Positions 43,082-52,399 of a stretch of DNA of 64,000 nt are shown piece by piece. The notes beneath the pieces are model-generated. The model saw only the letters and a program-made list of their open reading frames with translations, was not told where the DNA came from and did not search any database. Positions within the stretch are counted from its first letter, which is position 1; the number at the start of each line of letters is the position of its first letter. Source of the DNA: Xylanibacter ruminicola (GTDB taxonomy: Bacteria; Bacteroidota; Bacteroidia; Bacteroidales; Bacteroidaceae); contig NZ_FNRF01000006.1 of the NCBI RefSeq assembly GCF_900107775.1, positions 62,001-126,000 of the forward strand. The letters are read 5' to 3'. The translations under genes and the position numbers were made by a program.

Positions 43082-45544
43082 TTAGAATGTCTTTATCAGG
43101 TTTGTAACTGTGGCCAGCATGGTAACCATGGTGGCGAGTGAGGTACCCAGGTTGGCAATCATGCTAATTTTATCATTCGTAGAATTAATCTTACTAGGTA
43201 CAAAAATCTCACAACCAGGTTCAATCTTAGCGCCACTAGCCTTCTTCACAGCACCATTCTGATAGAGAACGAATGCACGCGACTTTTTAGCCCCCAAGCC
43301 AAATCCACCAGCCTGATTGCGCACGTACCATTTATAACTCTTGCCGCTGCTATAGCTGGCGGTATTAGGATACATGACGTTACCATCAATCTTAACAGTA
43401 CCGCTAAACTCGGGCACGATGATACGGTCGCCCTCACGGAGTACCACATCATAGTCAGTTCCAGGATTAGCCAACGCCTTATCGAGCTCGATAGCTACAT
43501 AGTAAACACTATCCTGCTCAACCTTATTGGCATCGAAACCAGCACCTGACTGCACCTTGGCCAACTGGAGGATACGGTTGAGACGGAACTTCTCATCGTC
43601 GTTCATGGGGCGCTCGATACGGGCACCACGGATATAAGCCTCTTTGGTGACACCGCCGGCAGCCTTCACCACCTCGCTGAGACGCTGATTTTTACGCGTC
43701 AATGGATAATTACCTGCGAAGAGCACCTCACCCTCGACACTGACATTGCGCTGGGGCATATAACCGGGACTTTTACGCACATACACCTCATCGTAGGGCT
43801 GCAGTGTGAAGTCCTTAGAACCGTCAACGACGAAACCATCTTTCAAAGTGAAAGAGAAGGTCTGAGCCACCTCAGGAGAATCCTCGGTAGCTTTAGGATC
43901 AATCATGCGACGTGAAACATCAACCTTAACGGTAGAAGCTGCATCGGTGAGGCCACCAGCCTGGATAATCAGGTCTTCGATCGACTCGTCATCAGCATAC
44001 TCGTAAGTGGCAGGGAACATCACCTCGCCAAAAATAGTCACAGTGCGCTCGTTGGTCTTTTCCTGCTTAGAAGCGATGGTAAGCACATCCTCGTTCTCCA
44101 AAGGTACATCGGCTACTGTGCCGTTAAGAATGCCCTGGATATCGAGTGAAATGACACGACGGGTGCGATCGGCTTTCATACGATGCAAAACACCGCGACC
44201 GGCAAAGGCATCTTCGGTCAAGCCGTCGGCCTGCTCGATCAAACTCTTAACAGTGGTGATATTGCCACCCAAGCTATACTGTCCGGGGCGGAACACAGCA
44301 CCTGCAATCTCGACCATATTCTCGTAACGACGAAGGTTACCACCTACAGTCACTGAGTCGCCATCCTGCAAGCGGAAGCTCGACATATCGAACTCGTTGA
44401 TATTGTAAACCGAATATTTCTCGCCTGCCACACGATTAACACGAACCGATTTTTTGTAAGCATCGCCTGTAAAACCACCGGCATACTTAAGCAAAGTGGC
44501 AATGCTCTCGTTTTTCTTCATCTCGTAAGCCATGGGGCGCTTGACATTACCAGCCACATCGACGATGTTCTGATAAGGACCAACCATGATGACATCGTTC
44601 TCGGCCAAACGGATGTTGCCAGAGAGTTTGCCATTGAGGATATAATCGTAGATATCGACCGAAGCAATCTGACGACCACCACGGAACACCTTGATATCAC
44701 GCAATGTACCCAAACTATTTACACCACCTGCCATATACAGGGCATGGAACACACTGGCAAAAGCAGAAAGGGTGTAAGTACCAGGTGCCATCACCTCGCC
44801 CATCACGTTGACCATGATAGTACGGGTCTGGCCCAATGTCATACGAATCTTGGAACTGCTGTAACGCTTACCAAGAGTCTGCTTGATTTTAGCATTGGCA
44901 GCTGCTACAGAGAGACCAGCGATGTGGATAGGACCGTAACCGGTAACCACGATAGAGCCATCGGGACCAACCTCCATCTGCTCCGACTTCTGCGAACCGC
45001 CATATACATCGACGAACACCTTATCGCCAGGGCCTACAATATATGAAGTAGGCGTAGCGATATTCATGTTTGGCTCGAATGAAAGGGCTTTGTTATTGAA
45101 GATATCACGGCCAAACACACGTTTGCCATTAATGGTATTCACTGAATCAGGGATGTATATCTTCTGTCGATTCTCGATAGATGTTGTTTCACCATCAGCA
45201 TCGGTACTTGTACCAACTTTCTGTACATACAACTCGTTACCCTCAGCATCAACACGCACAGCACCATTACTCTCACGCATACGGCTATCAGCCGTAAGCT
45301 GGTCGGTAGTTGATCCAGAAGAACGCACGGCTGAGGTGCCATTCATCTTTTCGTACTGACTGCGCACACGCTGCAACTGCTGCATGGTAACGCCTTTTTG
45401 CATAAGTTTAGTAGCAATCTGCGACTGAGAAGCGCCATTCTTTGATTCGCGCTGGACATACTGCATCACCTGAATGTCGCTCATCTGAGCCTGCACCAAC
45501 AGGGTGGTGAGCAACAGTGACAATACCAATAGAGATCTCTTCAT
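43082..45544 (-). CDS. Polysaccharide export protein with multiple SLBB domains (Wza-like)
   Basis: An 820-aa periplasmic/outer-membrane protein with signal peptide (cleavage near VQA-QM). After a low-complexity region, the poly-export domain opens SYIVGPGDKVFVDVYGGSQ (about residues 165-250), then a series of SLBB repeats (MGEVMAPGTYTL, AGAVFRPGQYSL, FGEVMFPATYEY, EGEVLFAGNYPL, DGNVMYPNTASY). Wza is about 380 aa with fewer SLBB domains; the long form is common in Bacteroidetes. No lipobox is visible. First gene of its unit, 6 nt upstream of the Wzz-like gene. Confidence 0.92.
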   Translation of the reverse strand: MKRSLLVLSLLLTTLLVQAQMSDIQVMQYVQRESKNGASQSQIATKLMQKGVTMQQLQRVRSQYEKMNGTSAVRSSGSTTDQLTADSRMRESNGAVRVDAEGNELYVQKVGTSTDADGETTSIENRQKIYIPDSVNTINGKRVFGRDIFNNKALSFEPNMNIATPTSYIVGPGDKVFVDVYGGSQKSEQMEVGPDGSIVVTGYGPIHIAGLSVAAANAKIKQTLGKRYSSSKIRMTLGQTRTIMVNVMGEVMAPGTYTLSAFASVFHALYMAGGVNSLGTLRDIKVFRGGRQIASVDIYDYILNGKLSGNIRLAENDVIMVGPYQNIVDVAGNVKRPMAYEMKKNESIATLLKYAGGFTGDAYKKSVRVNRVAGEKYSVYNINEFDMSSFRLQDGDSVTVGGNLRRYENMVEIAGAVFRPGQYSLGGNITTVKSLIEQADGLTEDAFAGRGVLHRMKADRTRRVISLDIQGILNGTVADVPLENEDVLTIASKQEKTNERTVTIFGEVMFPATYEYADDESIEDLIIQAGGLTDAASTVKVDVSRRMIDPKATEDSPEVAQTFSFTLKDGFVVDGSKDFTLQPYDEVYVRKSPGYMPQRNVSVEGEVLFAGNYPLTRKNQRLSEVVKAAGGVTKEAYIRGARIERPMNDDEKFRLNRILQLAKVQSGAGFDANKVEQDSVYYVAIELDKALANPGTDYDVVLREGDRIIVPEFSGTVKIDGNVMYPNTASYSSGKSYKWYVRNQAGGFGLGAKKSRAFVLYQNGAVKKASGAKIEPGCEIFVPSKINSTNDKISMIANLGTSLATMVTMLATVTNLIKTF

Positions 45545-45576
45545 TTCAAAAAATACTAGCTATTTTTAAACGGCTG

Positions 45577-45607
45577 CAAAGATACTGAATATTTTTAAAA
45601 CAAGCAA
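45577..45607 (-). promoter_or_regulatory. Promoter of the wza/wzz-like unit
   Basis: TATCTTTG (45577-45584, minus strand) with TTG at 45605-45607, 20 bp upstream. Confidence 0.72.
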
Positions 45608-45626
45608 CTTTTTTACCTAATTTATA

Positions 45627-47990
45627 TTAATAGACAAAGATTTTGTAATCCTTGATGCTACCTGGGGCACCTTCCTCGGCACGTGGCAGATAATCGAAAC
45701 CAGTGATAGTCTGTTCGCTACCAAGGTCGATGACCATCAAATGCGGCAGGGCTACACCCTTCTCGGTACGCCAGTAAGTTGACTCCTGCAAATCGAAAGA
45801 TTTTTCAGCAGTATTATTGCCACGCTTGATTTCCTCGCTATCAGCATATTTCACCGTCCAAGGCTCACGACTGAGGCGAGCACCATCGGCATTGATGGCA
45901 TAGAGCTCGGCTACAGAAACCACATCCTTACCTTCGTGGGTAGATAAAGCCTGGATGGCCAGATAACGACCAGTCTTTGGCGCAGCAAAACGCACCATCT
46001 GCCAACCATTGCCTGCAGCCAACTGACCTACCTTCACAGGGGTAGCCGAGTTAAGATCAGGCTGATCAGCGGGATTGTTATGTGTACGAGATTTTTCAAT
46101 ATTCAATTTATCAAGTTCGGGCTTGTTCTGAGCAAAGAGCCAAGGCGAAAGGCGCTTCTGATCCTTGGTGAAATAGAATGCCTTGGCAGAGGGACCTACC
46201 ACATCGAGCACAACCACCTCGTTCTTGCCCTTCTTAAGCCAGCAGCCAGGCACATAGAGGGTTTGCTGAGGGCCAATAGACCAGAAACGACCGACGGCAT
46301 GACCATTGACATACACCTGACCCTTGCCCCAGTTCTCCATATTCAGGAAGGTATCGCCTACCCTCTTGAGGTTGAAATAGCCACGATAATAGCCAGAGCC
46401 CTTGAACACCATTTTTGTAAGAGAATCGCGCTTGGCGGTATCGAGTGCCTTCTTGGCAGCTGCATAGCTATCGGGAATAGTAAAGATATCCCAGCGCTTC
46501 AGGTTCCAGACGAGCTCGTGACCATCCTTATCGGTCGACAAAGTGACGCTCTCGGTGATGCCCTTATAATCCTTGATAGCACGACCAAAATTGATACGAC
46601 CCATGGCCTCGATGAGGATCTTGAGTTCCTGACCTTTCTTAACGGCAGGCAACAGCAGGCTCTTTTCGTTACGTACACGATCGATCTTGCCGATATAGGT
46701 ACTATCGATAAACACCTGTGCAAAGTCGTGACCATCATTGAGGGTAAGCACACTAGGTGTATCTACCTCAGGCAGCGAGGTGATATACACCATCGAGCCC
46801 CAGCCCTGATTAAGTTCCTCCATGGTGCGCAATGGGCTGTTCATCACCAGACTATCGGCACCCAGCAGAATATCGGCATGCTCCTTCATTTCGAAGGCAG
46901 GGATGTTAATCATATTAGCAGGACGTGCAGGGATGGCAGGCAGCGGTGTTTTGCTGTACTTCTGCATCATCTTGCGCAACTGGAAGAATTTCTCGGTAGT
47001 GCCACCATACTCGTTGATAGGGGCATCGTAATCGTAACTGGTTACATCGGGTGCAAAACCGGGCGAGTTAGCACCAGCCCAGTGACCAAACGAGGTACCT
47101 CCGTGAGTCATATAGAGCGAGAACGAGATATTCTTCGACAGCATCTCGTCCATACCATCCACCATATCCTTGGCAGGGCGTGTTTCGTGATTAGCACCCC
47201 ACTTATCGAACCAACCGCTCCAGAACTCCGAACACATCAGAGGGGCATTGGGGCGCAGCTGCTTCAGGCGTGCAAACTCGTGATCGATATTGGCACCAGT
47301 ACCAAAGTTCATGGTCCAAACCAAATCGTCGAGACCATTCTTCTCGAAGTTTGAACTCCAGTCGCACTGGAACAGCGTGAGTTTTTCGCCGTAGATACCA
47401 CGCAGACAGTCGCGAATCTCTGAGATATAAGGTTTATCCTCGCCATACGAGCCATACTCATTCTCGACCTGAACCATGATGATAGGGCCGCCATTCTGGA
47501 TAGTGAGTGGTGCCAGCTGCTCGCCTACCTTCTGCTCGAAGATTTTCACGCGCTCCAAGAAATAAGGATCGCGCTCGCGCAGACGGATATCTTTTTTCTT
47601 GAGCAGCCACCAAGGCAGACCGCCCATCTCCCACTCGGCACATACGTATGGACCAGGACGGACAATCACGTACATGCCATTTTTCTGGGCCAGTCGGCAG
47701 AACTCAGCCACATCGTTATTATCGGTGAAATCGAACTGTCCCTCGCGCTGTTCATGGATATTCCAGAACACATAGATACAGAGGGTGTTCATACCCAAAG
47801 CCTTGCACATTTTGATGCGATGCTCCCAATAAGGACGGGGGATACGCGGATAGTGAACTTCGGCCGCCTTTACCACAAAAGGCTCGCCATTAAGCAGGAA
47901 AGTTTTGTTTCCAACAGTAAAATCGCCAGCACTAGCAAACTGAGCAAAAGTGAGCAATAAAGCAGTAATCAGTAGTTTAACTTTTTTCAT
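45627..47990 (-). CDS. Glycoside hydrolase family 35 beta-galactosidase
   Basis: A 787-aa periplasmic enzyme with signal peptide ending ASA. VENEYGSYG holds the acid/base Glu178 and LMCSEFWSGWFDKWG the nucleophile Glu255. RPGPYVCAEWEMGGLPWWLL is a GH35 hallmark. Beta-sandwich domains follow, then a C-terminal F5/8-type (discoidin-like) carbohydrate-binding region ending near residue 787. It removes terminal beta-galactose, probably from plant polysaccharide side chains. It is transcribed divergently from the GH67 gene. Confidence 0.94.
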   Translation of the reverse strand: MKKVKLLITALLLTFAQFASAGDFTVGNKTFLLNGEPFVVKAAEVHYPRIPRPYWEHRIKMCKALGMNTLCIYVFWNIHEQREGQFDFTDNNDVAEFCRLAQKNGMYVIVRPGPYVCAEWEMGGLPWWLLKKKDIRLRERDPYFLERVKIFEQKVGEQLAPLTIQNGGPIIMVQVENEYGSYGEDKPYISEIRDCLRGIYGEKLTLFQCDWSSNFEKNGLDDLVWTMNFGTGANIDHEFARLKQLRPNAPLMCSEFWSGWFDKWGANHETRPAKDMVDGMDEMLSKNISFSLYMTHGGTSFGHWAGANSPGFAPDVTSYDYDAPINEYGGTTEKFFQLRKMMQKYSKTPLPAIPARPANMINIPAFEMKEHADILLGADSLVMNSPLRTMEELNQGWGSMVYITSLPEVDTPSVLTLNDGHDFAQVFIDSTYIGKIDRVRNEKSLLLPAVKKGQELKILIEAMGRINFGRAIKDYKGITESVTLSTDKDGHELVWNLKRWDIFTIPDSYAAAKKALDTAKRDSLTKMVFKGSGYYRGYFNLKRVGDTFLNMENWGKGQVYVNGHAVGRFWSIGPQQTLYVPGCWLKKGKNEVVVLDVVGPSAKAFYFTKDQKRLSPWLFAQNKPELDKLNIEKSRTHNNPADQPDLNSATPVKVGQLAAGNGWQMVRFAAPKTGRYLAIQALSTHEGKDVVSVAELYAINADGARLSREPWTVKYADSEEIKRGNNTAEKSFDLQESTYWRTEKGVALPHLMVIDLGSEQTITGFDYLPRAEEGAPGSIKDYKIFVY

Positions 47991-48018
47991 TTTGTATCTT
48001 TTATTTCTTTATTTGGTG

Positions 48019-48026
48019 CAAAGGTA
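48019..48026 (-). promoter_or_regulatory. -7 promoter element for the GH35 gene
   Basis: TACCTTTG on the minus strand, 28 nt before the start codon. No clear -33 TTG; that position lies in the CACGGATTA repeat. Confidence 0.55.
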
Positions 48027-48030
48027 CAAA

Positions 48031-48070
48031 TTTTTAGGCACGGATTACGCGGATTACACAGATTTTTTAT
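48031..48070. repeat. Extragenic CACGGATTA repeat, copy B
   Basis: Starts with the same 17 bases as copy A at 3541 (TTTTTAGGCACGGATTA) and keeps the GGATTA periodicity. It lies between the divergent promoters of the GH35 and GH67 genes. Confidence 0.75.
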
Positions 48071-48077
48071 ATTTTTG
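48070..48077 (+). promoter_or_regulatory. -7 promoter element for the GH67 gene
   Basis: TATTTTTG fits TAnnTTTG and lies 20 nt before the ATG at 48098. Confidence 0.55.
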
Positions 48078-48097
48078 CAACAAAATTATCAATAAAT

Positions 48098-49942
48098 ATG
48101 AAGAAACTAACATTACTCTTAATGGCATTGGTCTTTGCTGGGATGGCAAAGGCTGAAGACGGTCACCGGTTGTGGCTGAGATACCAACCAATTAACAAAG
48201 CAAAAGTTACAGGACCCGAGTGTATAGCAGCTCAGGAACTGAGAGCTTACAGCAAACAGGATGTAACCCTGAAGCTGGATGCGAGCATGAAACAGGATGC
48301 GTACAACATCAGGAATGGTGTCATCTCTGCCAAAAACGAGATTGGATTATTGTATGGTGCTTATGCAATGCTGCGTGGCGAGACCACCGGAAGTGAGCCA
48401 TTCTACAAACTGCGCATATTGAACCATTGGGACAACCTGAATGGTACCATCGAGCGCGGTTATGCCGGTCTTAGTATATTCTGGCATCCCGATCAGCCCA
48501 TCGATGCCGAATTGATTAAGGAATATGCCCGCGCCAATGCCTCGATCGGCATCAATGGTACGGTACTGAATAATGTGAATGCATCGCCTAAGATGCTGTC
48601 GGCTATATATATTAATAAGGTAAAGCAATATGCCGACATTCTGCGTCCTTACGGCATCAAGGTTTATCTCTCGGTAAACTTTGCCTCGCCCATGAGCATC
48701 CCTGCCAAGGGATTCAACGGCGGCAAACCCGTAAAGACTGCCGACCCACTGAATGCCCAAGTAAAAGCCTGGTGGAAAGCTAAGGCCAAAGAGATTTACG
48801 CACAGATTCCCGACTTTGGCGGATTCCTGGTAAAGGCCAACTCTGAGGGACAGCCTGGTCCATTCGACTACAAGCGCACACATGCTGATGGCGCTAACAT
48901 GCTGGCCGATGCCGTGAAGCCTTATGGCGGTATTATCATGTGGCGAAGCTTTGTGTATGGTGCCGCCCACAGTGGTGAGGACCGCGTCAAGCAGGCTGTA
49001 AGCGAGTTTAAGGATCTGGACGGTAAGTTCCGCGACAATGTGATTCTGCAGTCAAAGAATGGGCCTCTGGACTTCCAGCCACGTGAACCGTACGCTCCTA
49101 TCTTCGACAATATTAAAAACACAAAACAAATGGCCGAGTTGCAGATTACTCAGGAATACTTAGGCCAGTCGCGTCATCTTACCTACTTAGCCCCCATGTG
49201 GCGTGAGTTCTTTGGATTTGTCGCCCCTGAGAAACTGGTAGGTATTGCTGGTGTTGCCAACATCGGATTGGATAAGAACTGGTGCGGCCATCACTTCTCA
49301 CAGGCCAACTGGTATGCCTTTGGTCGTTTGGCATGGAACCCCAACCTGACCAGCGAGCAGATTGCAGAAGAATGGCTGGGTCTGACATTTAATGCTTCGA
49401 ATAACGAAGCATTAAAGTCGATGATGCTGCGTAGTCGCGAGGCTTGTGTGGATTACATGATGCCAATTGGTTTGCACCATATCTTTGCATTTGATGAGCA
49501 CTACGGACCAGAGCCCGACGGTTATAATCCACACGTGCCCTACGAGTGGTGCCCAGTTTACTACCATAAGGCCAACAACGACAGCATTGGTTTCGACCGT
49601 ACACATACAGGTTCGAATGCCACAGCACAGTATCGCGAGCCCTATTGCGCACTGTATGACAACATCAACACCTGTCCTGAGCGCTACCTGCTGTGGTTCC
49701 ACCGTGTGCCATGGAGCTACCGACTGAAGAGTGGTCGCACCGTACTTGAGGAGATGGACTACCGTTATGCACGTGGCGTAAAAGAGGTTGAGGACTTTGT
49801 CCGCATCTGGAACGAGGCCAAGCCCAACATCGACGAACAGCGCTGGCAGGAAGTGGATGCCCGCTTGCAGCATCAACTCGAAAATGCCAAGGAATGGCAG
49901 AAAGTATGTATGGATTACTTCAGTAGTTTTACAAAGAAATAA
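48098..49942 (+). CDS. Glycoside hydrolase family 67 alpha-glucuronidase
   Basis: Removes (4-O-methyl)glucuronic acid from xylan fragments. 614 aa with a signal peptide ending AKA, so periplasmic. The catalytic residues align with characterised GH67 enzymes: general acid Glu250 in KANSEGQPGP, and the base pair Asp325 in NGPLDFQPREP and Glu353 in ITQEYLGQ. HWDNLNGTIERGYAG is another hallmark. It stands next to a GH35 gene, fitting hemicellulose use. Part of residues 430-440 is encoded by a small palindromic repeat at 49391-49413. Confidence 0.95.
   Translation: MKKLTLLLMALVFAGMAKAEDGHRLWLRYQPINKAKVTGPECIAAQELRAYSKQDVTLKLDASMKQDAYNIRNGVISAKNEIGLLYGAYAMLRGETTGSEPFYKLRILNHWDNLNGTIERGYAGLSIFWHPDQPIDAELIKEYARANASIGINGTVLNNVNASPKMLSAIYINKVKQYADILRPYGIKVYLSVNFASPMSIPAKGFNGGKPVKTADPLNAQVKAWWKAKAKEIYAQIPDFGGFLVKANSEGQPGPFDYKRTHADGANMLADAVKPYGGIIMWRSFVYGAAHSGEDRVKQAVSEFKDLDGKFRDNVILQSKNGPLDFQPREPYAPIFDNIKNTKQMAELQITQEYLGQSRHLTYLAPMWREFFGFVAPEKLVGIAGVANIGLDKNWCGHHFSQANWYAFGRLAWNPNLTSEQIAEEWLGLTFNASNNEALKSMMLRSREACVDYMMPIGLHHIFAFDEHYGPEPDGYNPHVPYEWCPVYYHKANNDSIGFDRTHTGSNATAQYREPYCALYDNINTCPERYLLWFHRVPWSYRLKSGRTVLEEMDYRYARGVKEVEDFVRIWNEAKPNIDEQRWQEVDARLQHQLENAKEWQKVCMDYFSSFTKK
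49391..49413. repeat. Palindromic repeat in the GH67 coding region
   Basis: AATGCTTCG and CGAAGCATT form a perfect 9-bp inverted repeat around AATAA, translated as NASNNEAL. It resembles short palindromes scattered in Bacteroidales genomes (from memory). Confidence 0.6.
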
Positions 49943-49949
49943 AAACAAC

Positions 49950-49977
49950 AAATCCCTCGCCAGTAAGCGAGGGATTT
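49950..49977. terminator. Bidirectional terminator between GH67 gene and mnmA
   Basis: AAATCCCTCGC pairs exactly with GCGAGGGATTT around a CAGTAA loop. The hairpin at 54060-54087 is the same apart from one loop base. Confidence 0.85.
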
Positions 49978-49981
49978 ATTG

Positions 49982-51061
49982 TTAGATGGTGATTTCGCCT
50001 GAGCCTAAGCAACGGTGATGATCCTTGTCGTAAACTACACAGAACTGACCTGGTGCCACACCGTGAATTTTATCTTTTGAGTGAACCATGCAAGTAGTTG
50101 GGCTTGTCCACTCTAATGTAGCTGGATGGTATTCTGGGGTATGACGAATCTTAAAGGTAACCTCTGTCGGTTGCAACTCCTTGGTCAGAAAGTGGAAATC
50201 GTGCACAGGGAAGTCGGCCTTATAAGCAGTTTCTGGATCGTAGCCATGCGACACATATAATATATTATTATCCACATCTTTCTTAACCACAAACCAAGGA
50301 CCACCGCCAAAACCCATGCCCTTGCGCTGACCAATAGTATGGAACCAAAGGCCCTTGTGCTCGCCTATACGCTTGCCAGTTTCCAACTCAATCACATCGC
50401 CTGGCTGCTCGCCCAGATAGCGGCGGATATAGTCGTTGTAATTAATCTTTCCCAAGAAACAGATGCCCTGGGAGTCCTTGCGCTTGGCGTTAACCAAGTG
50501 CTCGCGCTCAGCTATTACACGCACCTCGTCCTTCACATAGTGGCCTATTGGGAAGAGGGCCTTCTTCAACTGCCAGTCGGCTATCTGTGCCAGAAAGTCA
50601 GTCTGATCCTTCACTGGGTCAGGACTGGTACAGAGCCACTTGTTGCCCTCAGAATCTATCTCTGTCATAGCGTAGTGACCAGTGGCTATCAGGTCGTAGT
50701 CGTGACCACGCTTCTCATCAAAGGCTCCAAACTTTATCAGTCGGTTACACATAACATCGGGATTAGGTGTTAATCCTGCACGCACTTTGTCCATGGTGTA
50801 CTTTGTCACCTGGTCCCAATACTCCTTGTGGCAGTCGATAACTTCCAACTTGCATCCATACTTGCGCGATACAGCCGTGGCCATCTCCAAGTCCTCCTCG
50901 CTCGAGCAGTCCCACTCCTCCTGCTCCTCAGGACCTATCTTGATATAGAAGCAGTCAGGGTGCAGCCCCAGCTGGGCAAACTCGTGCACCACCACACTGC
51001 TGTCCACTCCGCCTGAGAGCAGCACAGCTATACGCTTATTTTCTAACTCCTTGATATTCAT
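49982..51061 (-). CDS. mnmA: tRNA-specific 2-thiouridylase
   Basis: Thiolates U34 of Lys, Glu and Gln tRNAs. 359 aa. LLSGGVDSS is the PP-loop ATP site; TPNPDVMCNRLIKF holds Cys105 and DSQGICFLG holds Cys201, the catalytic pair. The start ATG lies only 5 nt from the promoter -7 element, so the mRNA is probably leaderless; no later in-frame ATG precedes the PP-loop. Convergent with the GH67 gene. Confidence 0.93.
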   Translation of the reverse strand: MNIKELENKRIAVLLSGGVDSSVVVHEFAQLGLHPDCFYIKIGPEEQEEWDCSSEEDLEMATAVSRKYGCKLEVIDCHKEYWDQVTKYTMDKVRAGLTPNPDVMCNRLIKFGAFDEKRGHDYDLIATGHYAMTEIDSEGNKWLCTSPDPVKDQTDFLAQIADWQLKKALFPIGHYVKDEVRVIAEREHLVNAKRKDSQGICFLGKINYNDYIRRYLGEQPGDVIELETGKRIGEHKGLWFHTIGQRKGMGFGGGPWFVVKKDVDNNILYVSHGYDPETAYKADFPVHDFHFLTKELQPTEVTFKIRHTPEYHPATLEWTSPTTCMVHSKDKIHGVAPGQFCVVYDKDHHRCLGSGEITI

Positions 51062-51066
51062 GGGTG

Positions 51067-51096
51067 CAAAGGTACTAAATAATTGATAATTGACAA
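51067..51096 (-). promoter_or_regulatory. Promoter of mnmA
   Basis: TACCTTTG (51067-51074, minus strand) with TTG at 51094-51096, spacing 19 bp. The -33 TTG falls within the AT-rich dispersed repeat. Confidence 0.7.
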
Positions 51097-51120
51097 TTGA
51101 TAATTGATAGTTGATAGTTA
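51080..51120. repeat. AT-rich TTGA(T/C)AATT repeat upstream of mnmA
   Basis: Five to six tandem variants of AATTGATAATTGACAATT and TTGATAG. Same word family as 2414-2456 and 36546-36580. Confidence 0.7.
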
Positions 51121-51148
51121 AATATGGTTAATGTTTACTCAAAATCCA

Positions 51149-51178
51149 TTGTCAGTTCGAAAACACTTCATATCTTTG
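51149..51178 (+). promoter_or_regulatory. Promoter of the SPFH operon
   Basis: TTG at 51149-51151 and TATCTTTG at 51171-51178 with 19-bp spacing, a full consensus match. Confidence 0.8.
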
Positions 51179-51179
51179 C

Positions 51180-51200
51180 GATATCAAAATGATATCAAAT
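51180..51200. promoter_or_regulatory. Candidate operator: two GATATCAAA sites 11 bp apart
   Basis: GATATCAAA occurs at 51180 and 51191, one helical turn apart, across the predicted transcription start. A ribbon-helix-helix protein is encoded in the same operon and could bind here. Confidence 0.5.
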
Positions 51201-51228
51201 CGAATTATAAATATTAAACATTAAGATT

Positions 51229-52194
51229 ATGGAAACAAAAGAGTTTGAGTTCAGAGGATCGGTACTGAATGGATTCCTGATGCTGTTTGTAAATATCGCA
51301 GTTCTAATTCTGACGATTGTTGGTATCGTTGAGAGCATCATTATGCTCGATGCTACTGATGGCACACAGGGCGGTTGGTTGCTTGGATTGTGTGGACTGA
51401 TGATTATCGTTAATATCATCATGTGGTGTGGCCACATGCAGCTGGAACCCAACGAGGCACGTGTAACCACATGGTTTGGTAAGTACACTGGCACATTCGC
51501 TCAGACAGGTTTCTTCTGGATTAACCCATTCTATGGCACCAAGAAGGTAAGTCTGCGTGCGCGAAATCTGGATGCTGAGCCCATCAAGGTTAACGATAAG
51601 ACAGGCAACCCTGTGATGATTGGCCTGGTATTGGTTTGGAAACTGAAGGACACCTACAAGGCTCTGTTCGAGGTTGATACTCAGACGATGGCTGCTACTC
51701 CCAATGCTGTGGGTGGCGACATGAAGGGCTTAATGAACGCACTCGAGAATTTTGTACGTGTACAGAGTGATGCTGCCCTGCGACAGGTGGCCGGTCAGTA
51801 TGCCTACGACGATGAGGACACCAAAACTGGCGAGCCCACCCTGCGCTCGAGCGCTGATGAGATAAATGAGCAGCTTGAACAGAAGTTGGATGAGCGTCTG
51901 GCTCTGGCAGGTATCGAGGTGGTAGAGGCTCGCATCAACTATCTGGCCTACGCTCCTGAGATTGCAGCTGTGATGCTTCGCCGCCAGCAGGCCAGTGCCA
52001 TCATCACTGCACGCGAAAAGATAGTAGAAGGCGCTGTATCGATGGTTAAGATGGCTCTCGACAAACTGGCCGACGAGGAGATAGTAGAACTCGACGACGA
52101 CAAGAAGGCTGCCATGGTTAGCAATCTGCTGGTAGTGCTCTGTGGCGACGACAATGCTCAACCAGTAGTCAATACAGGAACGTTAAATCATTAA
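51229..52194 (+). CDS. SPFH domain membrane protein
   Basis: A 321-aa protein with two N-terminal membrane helices (about residues 11-36 and 47-68) followed by an SPFH/band-7 domain ([23 protein letters not shown]...). The family forms oligomeric membrane scaffolds of the stomatin/prohibitin/flotillin group. The late region [26 protein letters not shown] is the typical helical part. First gene of a four-gene operon with overlapping or close starts. Confidence 0.87.
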   Translation: METKEFEFRGSVLNGFLMLFVNIAVLILTIVGIVESIIMLDATDGTQGGWLLGLCGLMIIVNIIMWCGHMQLEPNEARVTTWFGKYTGTFAQTGFFWINPFYGTKKVSLRARNLDAEPIKVNDKTGNPVMIGLVLVWKLKDTYKALFEVDTQTMAATPNAVGGDMKGLMNALENFVRVQSDAALRQVAGQYAYDDEDTKTGEPTLRSSADEINEQLEQKLDERLALAGIEVVEARINYLAYAPEIAAVMLRRQQASAIITAREKIVEGAVSMVKMALDKLADEEIVELDDDKKAAMVSNLLVVLCGDDNAQPVVNTGTLNH

Positions 52195-52207
52195 TAATTG
52201 ATAATTA

Positions 52208-52399
52208 ATGGCTGAAAAGAAATCCACTAAGAGTTTCATCCTGCGTGTTGATAGCGACACGATGGACGCGATAGAGGCCTGGGCTGCGGACGAGTTCCGC
52301 AGCACCAATGGCCAGCTGCAGTGGATCATCACAGAGGCCCTGCGCAAAGCCAAGCGTCTACCTAAAAAGAAGAAAGACAATGAAACCAGAGAAGATTAA
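52208..52399 (+). CDS. Arc-like ribbon-helix-helix DNA-binding protein
   Basis: A 63-aa basic protein. KSFILRVDSDTMDAIEAWA is the beta strand and first helix of an Arc/MetJ fold, and STNGQLQWIITEALRKAKR the second helix. It lies between the SPFH and DUF1648 genes and is a likely regulator of its own operon through the GATATC pair at 51180-51200. Confidence 0.8.
   Translation: MAEKKSTKSFILRVDSDTMDAIEAWAADEFRSTNGQLQWIITEALRKAKRLPKKKKDNETRED

Noticed and set aside
46080..47354. 424-codon open frame on the plus strand opposite the GH35 gene
   Set aside because: The minus strand carries intact GH35 catalytic motifs through this stretch, and the plus-strand product has no recognisable domain.
52308..52379. 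Upstream ATG for the DUF1648 gene
   Set aside because: It lies within the ribbon-helix-helix gene in another frame; ATG 52380 fits the family start.
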